From: Mortierella sp. BCC40632
Lineage: Eukaryota; Mortierellomycota; Mortierellomycetes; Mortierellales; Mortierellaceae
Assembly: GCA_011634665.1 (NCBI GenBank)
Contig: WAEK01000001.1
Location: 2,974,001 to 3,038,000, forward strand
Length of the DNA: 64,000 nt
Reading direction: 5' to 3'
The notes beneath the pieces were generated by a model. It did not search any database. It saw only the letters and a program-made list of their open reading frames with translations, and was not told where the DNA came from. The position numbers and the translations under genes were made by a program. Shown here piece after piece: positions 34,893-47,129 of this stretch (position 1 is its first letter; every line of letters begins with the position of its first letter).

Positions 34893-37800
34893 ACCAAGAA
34901 CCAAGGAGACAGGAACGGGGGCGTCATTCGCCCGACAGCGAAGGGGGGAGACGTGGTCGGAATCTTCGTGACTGATTTAACCGTTGCCGTTGCGCGACTC
35001 TTCCTTCTTCGGTCACCTTTTGTCATCCGAAATTCAGACAGAGCGGCAGTTGGCGGCAACGATCGGTTTTTTCTTTTAATTTCTATTTTATGGTGGTGGA
35101 GCTTGTAGTAGACTCGACTCTACTAATCGCCTTCTCTGTCACGGTCTCTTTTTTTGGGGGAAACCTCTCTCACCTTCTCTCTCTGTCTTGCATGATCTTT
35201 ACGTAGGAATGGACGCGGCATCACTCTCAGTCACTTGCCCCTGTCAAAAGTGCGCTCTCGAAGCAGGACGGACTGATGGCGACCCCAAGCACGAGCACAT
35301 CGAAGGAAGGATGGACGTTCCAATGCGCAGTTTCTTTCCAGGTGAGTCCAAGGGGCTAAGAAGGAATTATCGTCATAAAGGAGAGAGAAGAAAAAAAGTG
35401 ATGGGGACATCTTTGTTCATAGTCATCTCGAATACCTTACACGTTGTTGACTGCAGGACAAAAAGCGCGATTGGGCCGATCAGTTAAAGTACACGGATTT
35501 TAGTTTCCTCTTGGAGGATAGCCCTTTAGCGACATGGCCCCTTTCCCCTTTTGGCATGCTTGCGTAGTCTTTCACTGTCGACTCTGGCTTTAGTCCTGGC
35601 TCCACCTCTTGGTGTTTCTAGGCATGAGCAACTTCCTTCCTCCCCCCCCCCCTCCGCCATGGCGGCGTCTCTGTGACGAGGTCTCTCTTGCCTTGTTTGG
35701 ACACAAAAGTGATCGAGCGGGAAGGTGCGGACTCGGCTTGGTCTCAAAACCTTGTTCCAGGTCTCTATGTCACTCTCCCTGTTGCGGACTGTCTGTGCAC
35801 AGACTAACACCACTTTCCTACCGATCACCACTGTTATTGTTGTAGAGTACTACCCCAACCTCGTTCGCCTCTACCGCTCTATCGGAGTCAAGTTCCATGA
35901 CGCCGACAATACCCTTGCCTGCTTCGATGTCGCCTTTAGTGACCAGTCACACCCATCCTTGGATCCAGACGACCATGACCCGGAACCACAGTCAACCCCG
36001 CCCCTCAAACCTGCCTCGTTCGGCAGCCGCTGGAATACTAATGTCAACATTGAGACCCCATACCTGTCGTCAAGGTCCTACAAAGTTAGTGCGGGACACA
36101 CCATTACTTTACCAGACCTGCCTCCTCTCTCTGTCCTGAATCCATACCCGTTCGCGAGACGTCTACTGGGCTACTATCGCATTGCCCGCGATTACGTCCG
36201 CATGCTGGCAGTCTCGAAAGAATTTATGACACAAGGTCGGATGATGGAGATTGGAAAGGACCCATCCGATTGGGGCAATGGACATCAAGTCAGCCTGCGC
36301 GAGTTCTTGGTGTCCGGAGGATACAGTCATGACTTTTCAGCCTTCTTTGTCCCGCTCTTTGCATGTGTCTGCACCTGTAGCTTTGACCGGATGATGGAGT
36401 ACCCTGCCTGTGTGGTTCTTGAATACGTGGCACGATGTATGCCATTCGGAAGGATGCAGTTTGTTTCCTCAGGAGTCCGCGAGGTGACTGAGAACTTGTC
36501 CAAGAATATCAGGACAATTCATTTTAATACGTTGATCGAAAGGATTGTCGAGTCGGACGAGGCGTCTGTAGACAAGAACGGACCCGTAGTGTTGATTGAC
36601 TCGAATGGCGTCCAGAGGAGCTTTGATCATGTCATCTTTGCTACACAGGCTAACCAAGCAGCGACCATGCTCTCTGGTCAAGGAGCTGGCAAACTCTTGC
36701 CCAAGCCATTTGTCACGACACGAGAGAAGGGAGAGGACGAGTCCAACTTTGGGCAGATGGAAGATCATTACCACACGGACCCCGAGACCCCCAAGAACCC
36801 TGCCCTAGATACTCTCTCTGAATCGCATCCGTTTTACAAACAGATCAGGACGCTTGCCAAGTTTCCATACGAACGAACTCAGGTTGTATGTCACACGGAC
36901 ACGTCTTTCTTGCCCAAGGATCCTGCCGCCTGGAGATTGCTCAACATTGCCAAGTCTACTGTCGCAGACATCCTTGCATCCCCCTTTGACAGTGTCTCGT
37001 CTGAGCTGGAGCAACATCGTCGACAGCAACAACAACAGGAAAAGAAGAGCTCAGGAATCTTTTCCACAGCAACGTCGTTCTTTACAAAGACAGGTGAGGA
37101 CCTGACAAGCTCGAGACCTTACCGTCGCAGAAACACGAGCTCTGATGACTCGGATGGAGCTTCATCTCTCTCCTCTCGAACGGTGAGCGGACAGAGCACA
37201 CCCTTGTTATCCACATCGACCGTCGGACCCTCAACACCTACCTTCTCGACCACGGCCTCTGTGAGCCACAATTCGGCCATGGCAACACATATCATGAACA
37301 GCACGGCGTTGTCTCTGGGCTCAACTACCAAGTTTTTGCAGACGACCAACCCCATCTTTCAACCTCGATCCGAGACAGTGATTTCGTCCGCATGGTTTGA
37401 GCGAGCTGTCGTGAACCCTGAGTCGATGAAGGCTGTGGATGAACTTCAGGAACAGATGGACGAACAGGCGGCACGACTTTTGGCACGGTCCGAGTTGGCG
37501 GCTCAGCAGTCATCCCACAATACAGAGGACGCTGCTTCAACGGTCCCATTGTCAAAAGAGTCTAATATTTCGGATCGAGTCTGGCACGTGGGCAGTTATG
37601 CGTATCCGGGCATCCCATTGTTGGAAGGATGTGTAGTGAGTTCACTCCAGGTGATGGACCGGATTGTAGCGACGGAACCAGGACGAAGGCTGGCCACGTC
37701 CGTCTCTGCACCCGAGGGTTCGTTCCTGAAGCGGGATGCACCCATGAGGGAGAGGCGACAACGCCGAGGCGAGAAACATTGGGAGGCCCTCCGAGAGGCG

Positions 37801-38175
37801 GCTCGAGGGGAGTTGTTGAATCCACAGATGAACTCTGAGCGCTCAATGCTGAAGGAAGCGCTGTTGACCAGCACAGAGTACTTTGAGCGCTCTTGGAAGG
37901 ACACACTTGAGGATGAGGCGATTTGGCAAGAGCAGGAACAGAGGCGAGAACAGCAATTGCGACAGGGTTCAGGAGAGGATGGAGAACAAAAGAAGGGTGG
38001 TCTGTGGCGGTGGACAATGAAGGATGAAAGCTTTGCAGTTGGGTCCTGGACATCGAATGTTTACCTTGAAGTTTTGTGGATGTTGGCTCTGTACCTGTTG
38101 GCGATTGCGCAGTGGTGGATGGTGTTTGTTCTCGAGAGTTTTGGAGTCGATGGTAGTCGATGGGCTTTGGCATAG
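34226..38175 (+). CDS. FAD/NAD(P)-binding amine-oxidase-like flavoprotein (COG2907 type)
   Basis: I predict 927 residues from three exons: 34226-34544, 35207-35341 and 35846-38175. All junctions are GT-AG and phase 1. After about 60 disordered residues comes the dinucleotide fold VAVIGSGLAGLTVAHLL with the acidic strand-2 end VELFEKAHKLGMDA. DVPMRSFFPEYYPNLVRLYRSIGV, the SFDRMMEYPACVVLEY region, the FDHVIFATQANQA strand and the VVCHTDTSFLP block follow the COG2907 family of predicted flavin amine oxidoreductases. The reaction is not known; bacterial relatives often neighbour cyclopropane-fatty-acid synthase genes, hinting at lipid modification. A Ser/Thr-rich insertion (about 37090-37330), a charged helix region and a C-terminal hydrophobic segment (VLWMLALYLLAIAQWWMVFV) suggest membrane anchoring. 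Exon 2 encodes a short CPCQKC insertion not expected in the core fold. The two introns (662 and 504 bases) are long for this window. Confidence 0.85.
34858..34890 (+). repeat. A homopolymer (33 bases) in intron 1 of the flavoprotein gene
   Basis: This is an uninterrupted A run inside the 662-base first intron, on the transcribed-sense strand. Confidence 0.95.
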
Positions 38176-38194
38176 TCGCAACCTGGTATCCAAC

Positions 38195-38200
38195 AATAAA
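38195..38200 (+). terminator. AATAAA polyadenylation signal candidate of the flavoprotein gene
   Basis: AATAAA lies 19 bases after the stop codon and is followed immediately by a T run, a typical fungal 3' end arrangement. Confidence 0.5.
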
Positions 38201-38479
38201 TATTTTTTTTTCTTCTTTTTTGTCTTTAAATGTTTTATGAAAAAGAGACGAACGGTGCTCAAACCCTTTTTTTTTTTTTTTCGATCACCCAGAGATAGGG
38301 GGTTGGACCCGAAAGCAGCACGTGTGTTTTTTTCGAGAGGAAGAGAGAGATGCTATTTTTCACCATGGGGGTGGATCATTCCTTTTGTCTCCCTTTTGAG
38401 GTGGGGGTGAATGGGAGCAATGGCTCGTCATGTCATAACCAGCTCAGTACCCAGTGAAATGAGCCCCCCCCCCCTCTCT

Positions 38480-38512
<33 letters not shown>

Positions 38513-39792
38513 CACTTTTTTCTCCCACTCACCCACCCACTCACTCACTCACTCACTCACTCTCTCACTCTCTTCGTAGGATAAAAGTCTCGGACATACT
38601 TCATTATAATCTCTTCACCTCTTGCTTCTAGACCTTCATCGCCGGATTTTTTTTTTTTTTTTTTTTGTGGTCCTTTACTTCGAATACAACCCTGGGCGTC
38701 AGGACCCTATTTAACATCAAGTGTCGGTGCGTCTGAAAGAGCATACACAAAGAGGGATGTACAAAAAAAAAAAAGTGAGTGGTGGGCTTGTCAGTCCTCC
38801 AGATCTCATCTGATGCCAAATATACATCCGTCTGTCTTTCTGTCTCTTTCTCTCTCTCTCTCTCTCCTAGGCACGGAGAAATAGGAGACCAGGAGCCAAC
38901 AAGGTCTCTGGGTGACGCGCATGCCTCCGAGAGGAGGGAGGGGGGAGGGAGGGAGATGAAGAAGAAAAAGAAGAAAAGAAAAAGAAGGGACGGTGGAAGA
39001 AAGAGAGAGAGAGAGAGAGGAGAGGGAGTAGTGAGTTTCGGTTTGGAGGAGGTGAAGGAGGGAAGAGGAGGAGGAGGAGGAGGAGGAGGAGGGGGAGGAG
39101 GAGGAGAATGAATTCATGAATGCATTAAAAGACGACAGGAGATTTGACAACCATAATACGATTGCGCGGGAACAACTCATCGCCATGAATGTGTGTGTGC
39201 GTGGGTGTGTGTTCGAATATCCATTTCCATCCACGGATAATGAGGCAAGGAGTAGAGCCAAAGAGATATTAAAATTGAGCACTCTATCAATCGGGCTGAG
39301 CAAGGATGATGAGCCGAGAAGAGAGAGAGAGAGAGAGAGTGAGAGAGTGAGAGTGAGAGAGAGAGAGTGAGAGAAAGAGAGAGAGAAAGAGGGTTGGTCA
39401 GGGCCTAGGTTTCTGCGCGGGCCCCGCCACCCCGCTTTATATCATTTTCAGTCCCATCTGGGCAATGGCTCCTCTCCCCCAACCAAGTCAAGCAGCGGAG
39501 AACTCTCCGCATCACTCACTAGTGATGGTTGACGGAGGGAGTGAGATGTCTCACTGTGTCAGAGACCAGACGCGGCGAGAGATGATGGATGATAGAGTGA
39601 GAGAGAGAGAGAAAGAGTAGGATGCGCGTGTGCGTAGAGAGTGTGGCACGGTCCGCATATATTAGCCCGTTCGCTTTGAATGGTGGTGCCACACTGATAC
39701 CCACATTAACATGCTGGTTGCCTAAAACACTAGCCAGGCACAGATTGCACGTGTCCTGTTGGTAGTACTGGACTGAATAGTACTTGTCCATT

Positions 39793-39823
<31 letters not shown>

Positions 39824-40142
39824 CCCTTTCACTCTCTTTCTACAAAACACGAAACCATGGCTTCGGTCCAAACAGGTCCTCTTTGTTCAATAAGGCTGAA
39901 ACGGTAATAAACATCTCAACAGCAGTATCATTAATATGAAAGAGGAGCAGACAAAGGTCGAGAGGAGGATAGGGGTGTGTGCAATTAAGCGACTGCTTGC
40001 CGGTAATTACCAGAGCGTGGCACAGAAGAGCCATGTGCGGAGCCGGTCAAAAGAGCGATGTTGATGGCGATGGAAGAGAGAGAGAGAGAGAGAGAGATAA
40101 GAGAGAGTCATCGGCTGTGTTGGGAAAGAGGAAGTGGGTAAC

Positions 40143-40179
<37 letters not shown>

Positions 40180-40998
40180 TCAGGCCAACATGACCTGTCT
40201 CCAGACCAGACCCGTCTCCAGTGAGCAGGTCTCCAGAGAACGAGGAACAGAGCCTCCAACCCGATCCGACAACAGCCTCTATGACCTCCCCTGCACCGTT
40301 CGCCCGTTCGAACAACACACCGCGAGACACAAGAGTACACCAGGCCTGCCCCTGAGTGATTGGTCGAGGATGGATGCAAAAGCCCTGTAGGGGCATCATG
40401 GCACCTCATTTCTTGTGATGCACCTCTTTTTTTTTTTTTTTTTTTTTTTCTATTCTTTAGATGGATCTCCATTAGGGCGTGTCCATTGTCGTCAAGAGTT
40501 CATTGGGACAGGTAGTAGACCCACGCCCCCGCGCCATTCGCTCAACAGGTCCATAAGCTCATCCCACTAGGTGCTCATCTCTGTTGCCCTTTTGCTCACT
40601 CTTTACTTTCTTTCATTCTCACTCTCTCACTCTCTCACCCTTTCCCTCTTTTTTTTTTTTTCTTCTTCTTCTTCTTCTTCTTCTTCTTCTTCTCTCTCCC
40701 ACTTTTTCTCTCTTTCTCTCTTTTGTCGACCTCGACTCCTCTTTCATCTCCATCCCTTCTCATCGCCTCTCACCCTGTCCCAGTGCGTGTGCAACCATCT
40801 CCATTCGCAGTCATCCCCGCCGACATCCCTTTCACGCACCCACACTTATACACTACTCTCACTCACCCTTCACACACCCTCAAGCACCTCCTCCCACCTC
40901 CCCTTCCGTCCGAACCTGCCGACCGTTAACGACCTCGGCAGCAAAAACACACACACACACATTCACAAGAAAACCATATTTCCTTCTCTCCTCGAGTC
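38201..40998. other. 2.8-kb region upstream of the septin gene, no gene seen
   Basis: It contains a C/T run (38465-38512), (ACTC)n near 38525-38570, purine-rich sequence with (GGA)n at 39066-39108 and GA tracts at 39320-39390. A T run lies at 39795-39823. A GA and a CT tract lie about 100 bases apart at 40075-40096 and 40149-40176, and (TTC)n at 40659-40693. Positions 40570-40990 are a long CT-rich leader. The 262-codon open frame at 40571-41359 is a translation of this leader. Confidence 0.65.
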
Positions 40999-41218
40999 AT
41001 GTCCTACTCAATGCGTCGCAAGAACCTTGGTAAGGGCACGCTCCTCTCGCCTCTCTTTTTTTTTTTATTTGAAGCGGCGACCCATTGAAAAGGGCCAAGA
41101 GGTAGAGGAAACCGCATGCACACGCACAACGCGTCTCTTGTGGGGATCGCTCTCTCTCTCTTTTTCTTACTTTTCATGCTCTCCATGGCCTGTCACGCCC
41201 CCGGCGTTTTCATTGTTG

Positions 41219-41257
<39 letters not shown>

Positions 41258-42530
41258 TATGTGTTTGTGCTTCAACCCACTCCCCCCTTCGTGTGCGAGC
41301 CAACCCCTGCGTCTTGCATCAAGTCACCTTTGGAGCATACAACCTCTTTGAGCGGTTGAACGGTCTTTCCTTTCCTTCTCCTTGCCGAGTTTTCTTTTTC
41401 TTTTTCTTTTTTACCCACCTCTCTTCGAACTGGCCAGTGGTGTTTTGGGCGCAGGAAAGGGGGGGAGGAGAAGGGCAACTGGTGGAAACAGACAAAAAAA
41501 AAAAAAAAAACGACAATAACAACATCAACATAAAGAAGAAGAAAAAAAAAAAGGGACCAAGCAAACCATCCACCACCACCATCATCATCATCATCACCAC
41601 CACCACCACCGCCCCTTCCTGGAAAACCCGTTTTGTTCTATTCATGGACTAAAATGGACCGGTGGATGAAGTGTTTTATTTTTTCTTCTTCTTTGGCGCA
41701 TGAAAAAAAAAAACCACCAAACTGTTCCTTCTCCCCCCTCCTTCTTTCACTTCCCTTTCCTCTACGCAACAAAAGGAGCGATAACAGAGAGATAATGTGA
41801 GGTAGCAACCTGTTTTGGACCAGAGCTGGCAGGATGAATACGGATAAGAAGGGGAGAGAGTGTGAGAGAGAGAAAAAAAAAAAAAAGACGGCTTGGACGT
41901 GGGCATTGGCCCACCGCCCATATCCCCCAACTCCTCTCCGAGGCGGGTACACTGGATAGGATACCTCTCAGTATGAATGGAACGGCATTCGCCCTGTTGG
42001 CACAATGTCGGCAAGTTTTTTTTTTTTTTTTTTTTCTCGTAAAGAGAATAAAAAAGAAGGCAACTCTCAGGACTTGTTGTCCCACTGCCACTTGGCGCTC
42101 GACTCCATCTACGCTCTCATGCTCTCTTCGTTTCCTCTTCTCTTTCTCCATGGACTTGTATCTGGACTCTCTCACTCTCACTCTCACTCTCACACACTTT
42201 TTTCTCTTTCTCGAGAAAGTGCGTGTGAGTGTGTGTAAGAGAGAGAGAGTAATTGAGGCCTATTTGCAGGAAGAGCTGGGTCGACTCTTCTCTCTCCGCT
42301 CTCTATCGCTGCTGCAGGTACTGCTGCTCGATGGCGTCTATGAGAAGGTGAAGAAAGAGATAGAGAGAGTGATGATGACCATGATGATGATGACAAGCAA
42401 AAAGACTTTTATTGGCCATCTGGATCGAAGTGCTCACTCGCTCTTGGTTCAGGCACCAACTCTCTTTTTTAATGTTCCTGTAATTGCATTATTATTTTTT
42501 TTTTTTTTCGGTTGAGAGGATGCTCCTCTT

Positions 42531-42617
<87 letters not shown>

Positions 42618-42751
42618 CTCCTTACTCTCTTGTCATCGCTCTCGGCCATCCCCCCCCCCAGTCGGTCATGGTCAATTGCGCACTGATAGAGTATAGACAG
42701 AAAACCAGTAGGAAGGAGGGTGGGGGGGGGCTCTTTTCTCTCTCTCTCTCT

Positions 42752-42796
<45 letters not shown>

Positions 42797-42859
42797 CTGG
42801 CTGTGGGCGGTCTATTTCAAAAGTGATCCCGTGTGTGCGTATTGCCTGTATTGTTTTTT

Positions 42860-42902
<43 letters not shown>

Positions 42903-44712
42903 TTGTCCGCGACAATTGTGTGTGAAAGTGAGATCATTTGAAGGGTCTCCCCATGGAGAGTGGGCGTTGACAAACCCCTCTTTCCTTGTTTGTCCTCTCC
43001 GTCTTTGTTCGCCTTACTAACTCTCGCTCACTCTGTTTCTTTTGCTCTGTCTCCTCTTGTCCGACAACGTTTGTATTTCGATACCGCCATGTTGGATCAT
43101 GCTGTTTGCCCGCATCGTCCATGTGTTACGCAAACAAACAAAAACATAATGCCGTTCTACCGTTGACCCAAAAAAACAATTATCAGTCTCCGAACTGAAC
43201 ATTATGGTCGCTGGCCATAGTGGCATTGGAAAGACCAGCTTTATCAGGACGCTCTTTGGGACTCTTCGTCTTCGATCGACAAGAGGTGCATCGAACGCAC
43301 GTTCTGGCGAGGTTACGCCCGACAACCGACCCACATCCCCCGTCTCCTCAGTACCATCTCCTGCCTCGGGATCTAACCACAGTGGCGCACCCCGTCAGAA
43401 TGGCATTGGAACCAAGGCCAACGGATCCAAGGACTCTGTCGGATACGCAACTGGTCCTTTGGAGCGTACCCGCAACCCATTCGAGGCCGTCTTTGAGATT
43501 GATGAGGGCCATGAAAAGATCAACTTGACTCTGGTCGATATGCCAGGATTCGTGGGAACAGGAAGCGAGGTGGATGCTTCGTGTGATGACATTATCACAT
43601 ACCTCGAGTACCAGTTCGACTTGACACTTGCCGAGGTAAGACATTTTCTAATCCCTTTTTCGGCCACATTCCAAGACACAAGGCGAGGCAAGGGGAAGGG
43701 GAACACGCCAAAGAGGATGAGGATAGAGATACTCACCGAATGACAAACCTTTTTCTCAACTGTCTGTTTGGCTGTTGATCAACTTTAAAAATCCTCCCTT
43801 TCCCTCCCCTTTCCCTCCCTTTTTTAGGAGCGCAAGGTCCGCCGGAATCCCAAAGCGACCGACAATCAGATTCACGCCTGCTTGTACTTTATCGACAACA
43901 ACGCCTCTGCTGCCAATGCCCATCTGGGTCTTTCGGATGCTGACATCCGGGTATTGAAGCGTCTCACCACCCGCGTGAACATCATCCCTGTCCTCGCCCG
44001 CGCGGACACATTGACCCGAACTCAGACCCGCCGATTGAAGCAGGCCATCATCAGAGATGCACAGGAGCACCAGATTCAATTCTTCCAGTTCTTGAGCCCC
44101 AAGTTGGCCAAAAAGTTGTTGGCCGACAAGAACGGAGGTTTGGCTGGTCAATCGCAACAAAAGAAGAAGCGGGCGAGCAGGATGGGCCCAGGCGATGATG
44201 AGGAGGCGGCCGAGGCAGCCTTGGAAGGTGATGAAGAAGTCGAAGAGGAAGAAGAGGAGAGTGACGATGATGATGATGAAGATGACTGGGAATCAGAGGT
44301 GTTGGAGGAAAAGGCACATCTGCAGTCATTGATGCCCTTTACGGTAATTGCACAGGAAGAAGATGGTACCGAGATCCGAGACGAGGCCACGGGTGAACGT
44401 ATTCAGGGACGAGAATTCCCCTGGGGTGTTTTGAACTGCTGGGATCCCTCGCACTGTGATCTGGAAAGCCTGAGATCTGCTTTGTTGTCGTCACACCGAG
44501 CAGAGCTCAAGGATTTGACCTTTAGGTACTATTATGAAAAGTACCGGACAGAGAAGTTGATGGCACGTACCAAGAACCAGTATCAAGCTCAGCAACAGCA
44601 GCAACAGCAAAAACCCGTCAAGCCAGCAACATCCACTTCAGCCGCTGTGAACCATTTGAGGACGAAGGATGCACTTCCTGGACATGTGATCAATGGACCA
44701 TGGGAGGAGTAA
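40999..44712 (+). CDS. Septin GTPase
   Basis: I predict 454 residues from three exons: 40999-41029, 43187-43635 and 43828-44712. Septins form heteromeric filaments at septa and hyphal necks. Exon 1 encodes MSYSMRRKNL and ends in phase 1 at a GTAAGG donor; exon 2 continues exactly in frame with SELNIMVAGHSGIGKTSF. The G1 P-loop is GHSGIGKTS, G3 is DMPGF and G4 is ARADT in place of the usual AKAD. The family-typical CLYFIDNNAS, VLKRLTTRVNIIPV and C-terminal PWGVLNCWDPSHCDLESLR and AELKDLTFRYYYEKYRTEKL blocks are all present. There are two unusual insertions. One is a Ser/Pro-rich loop right after the P-loop helix (43290-43440). The other is a long acidic run (44190-44300) between G4 and the septin unique element. 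No clear C-terminal coiled coil follows, only a short Gln-rich tail. The 2157-base first intron is exceptional here (see findings). Confidence 0.88.
42535..42613 (+). repeat. (TC)n tract, 79 bases, in septin intron 1
   Basis: This is an uninterrupted TC repeat on the sense strand. Together with two T runs downstream it makes the last 650 bases of the intron almost purely pyrimidine. Confidence 0.95.
42755..42899 (+). repeat. Two very long T homopolymers in septin intron 1
   Basis: One run of about 42 T (42755-42796) and one of about 38 T (42862-42899) are separated by 65 bases of mixed sequence. They are among the longest homopolymers in the window. Such runs are prone to assembly error, so the exact lengths should not be trusted. 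Confidence 0.9.
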
Positions 44713-45361
44713 AAAAAAACAAAAATGGTTCATGACTGAAGGATAAAACATATTTTCAAGGATTACAGGAAGAAGAAGAAAAAGAACAAGACAAGATTGC
44801 ATGCAAGGAGTAGAAGTTGGATCTTTTTGATGAACTCTCCCTTTTCCCATTACTCTCCCACCACAATACCCCCTCCTCCCCCTTTTACCCGACCTTTTTT
44901 TTTTTTTTTTTTTTTTTTTTTTCCTCAATAGTATTGGGAAAGAAGGAAAAAAAAATGATCCACCAAATACGATTTTTACTATATGAAATGAGTTTCTATG
45001 ACCAACTAGGAGTTTTTTTGCATCAATTTCTCTCCCTTCGCTCCACCTCCCTCTCTGCCTATCATCCTTTCTCTCTCTCTCTCCCACACATACACACCTT
45101 TAGCCTATATCTCATCAACATAGCAACGCTCCTGCTTCATACCAATTTTTTTTTTTCCTCTCTTTCCCTCCCCCCTTGTTTTTCTCTATCCTTTTTTTTT
45201 TTTCTTCTTCTTCATTTGCTTGCCAACATTTTTCTTCTCTCAAATAATATACTTACAACAGCCATTTTTTTTTGTTTGTTTTGGATTGTATATTCGTTTT
45301 CTTATGTATGGGTTTCGTAAACGTGGGGCAGACGACGCCCACCTTCCTGCTCCCCAAAAGA

Positions 45362-45396
<35 letters not shown>

Positions 45397-45943
45397 TTTT
45401 CTGTATCTCGCCTCCCTTCCTCCCACCAGCCAGCTCTACTCTTCTTCAGTCTTTCACATCACATCCAGCGTCTACGTGTTTAAAGTGTTTTGTGACGGCC
45501 TTGTAGATAGAGTGGTCTTGTTTGAAGGCTCTTTGCGAATGCAGCTGTTCAACTATCAAGTGATCCCCTTAGACATGCTTGCCTTGCTGTGCTGGTCCCT
45601 GGATGAGCTTTGACTTGCAATATGATTTTTAATACTGGCGCTTACAAAGACTACTGATAGTCCAGTCAAGGTATGTACTCGCTTTTCCTGTTGATACACG
45701 AGGCTTAGGAATCACGGCGTTAGTAAAGTTTTATGGACTGGTACCTTTACGATTCCCTTTCTCGATTAAAAAAAAAAAAAAAAAAAAAAAGATAATTTTC
45801 GAGAGAATAATCTTCATTGAAGATGCTTGAGAACAGCCAAAATGTCAATAAATATTGTTTCAGCGCATGGGCTGTACTTTCTCGCTTGGTGATGAGGCGC
45901 AACATACCTTGTCCCGATGTTAAATATATATATTTTTTATATT

Positions 45944-45978
<35 letters not shown>

Positions 45979-47087
45979 ATACATTTATTTTCTGTTCATT
46001 CATTTTGACTGCTGACCAGGCTCAATTGGTGGGTTCTCGTATGAGGATGTGTGTATCCTGAAATTTTGTCCGCGTCCCGGAGCTAACTACCTTCCATAGA
46101 CGTGAAGTTCAGCATGCAAGACCAACTGCCAATTCCATACTTCGGTGATCCCAAGCCATTCGGCGCCCTATAGAGTGATGAGACCCGTCTTTAGTCATTT
46201 CTGCGAGTATGAGGGAGGGGGTATTGGCGAACAATGGAGAAATCAGACACAATCAGATAATTCCTACGATGTTAATTACCTCTATAAAGTGGTGGGCAGA
46301 AATCGCCATGATCATCCCGGGAGGGGGCTCTGATGGCACCGTCGAAACTACAAAAAAGGAATGAGCCATGGTCTCTACTCATGAATGCGAGGAGTCATCA
46401 GGGGCTTCAGCTCCTTCTCCCAAGCCAGTTGCGCGCTACCATTCACCGGAAAAAAGTATCCTTAACTTCTATCTCTCTCCCTCTCTCTCTCAAATCACAC
46501 ATAGTCATCGCATCAACCAAACCTCCTTAATTCCGCTGCACAAAAAGTCTACTGAATTTTACAATTAAAAAAAAATGAAGACCGACTTTTTTTTTTCTAT
46601 CTTTGCAGCGCCTTCATCATTACGGTTCTCAATCCCCCGAGCTTTTTTTTTTTTTTTTTTTTTTTTTTTGTGCAAAGGGTCTTTCCCTCGTTGGTGGGTT
46701 TACTTTTACTACAGATCTCTCTTCTCCCTTGTCCCCTTCATTGACACCCAGTACTGCCTACCATCTCTAGCAAAATAAATAAATAAATAAATAATTAAAA
46801 AGCAAACAAGAATAGCACCGTAGGCAATCTCCCCCCCCCCTTCCTGCGACCAACCCTGATAAGTTTTCTTTGAAATAATCCATCTTTACTCACGCGTCAA
46901 AACCTGCAAGCCAATACAATGGATTTTCAAACCCCGGTTTTTCTTTATGGGAAAGAGGGGGGGGAGGAAGGGAAGAGGGAGGCTGTTCAGCACCGTAAAA
47001 GTGGTTGCTAGTTGTCCCTCCTCCTTCTCTCCCCTTCTTTGTCGGTCTGCGAATGGAGGCAGTGGTTCGTATTTAGTAGTGAATCGC

Positions 47088-47129
<42 letters not shown>

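Noticed and set aside
37562..38173. 203-codon minus-strand open frame
   Set aside because: It is antisense to the conserved flavoprotein C-terminal region, and it is Ser/Pro/Thr-rich without motifs.
40571..41359. 262-codon plus-strand open frame before and across the septin start
   Set aside because: It is a pyrimidine-repeat translation; the septin first exon in another frame joins the septin core in phase.
46368..46530. Possible small gene beginning MVSTHECEESSG, with a 49-base intron
   Set aside because: The predicted product is under 40 residues, without a recognised motif, and flanked by simple repeats; evidence is too thin.
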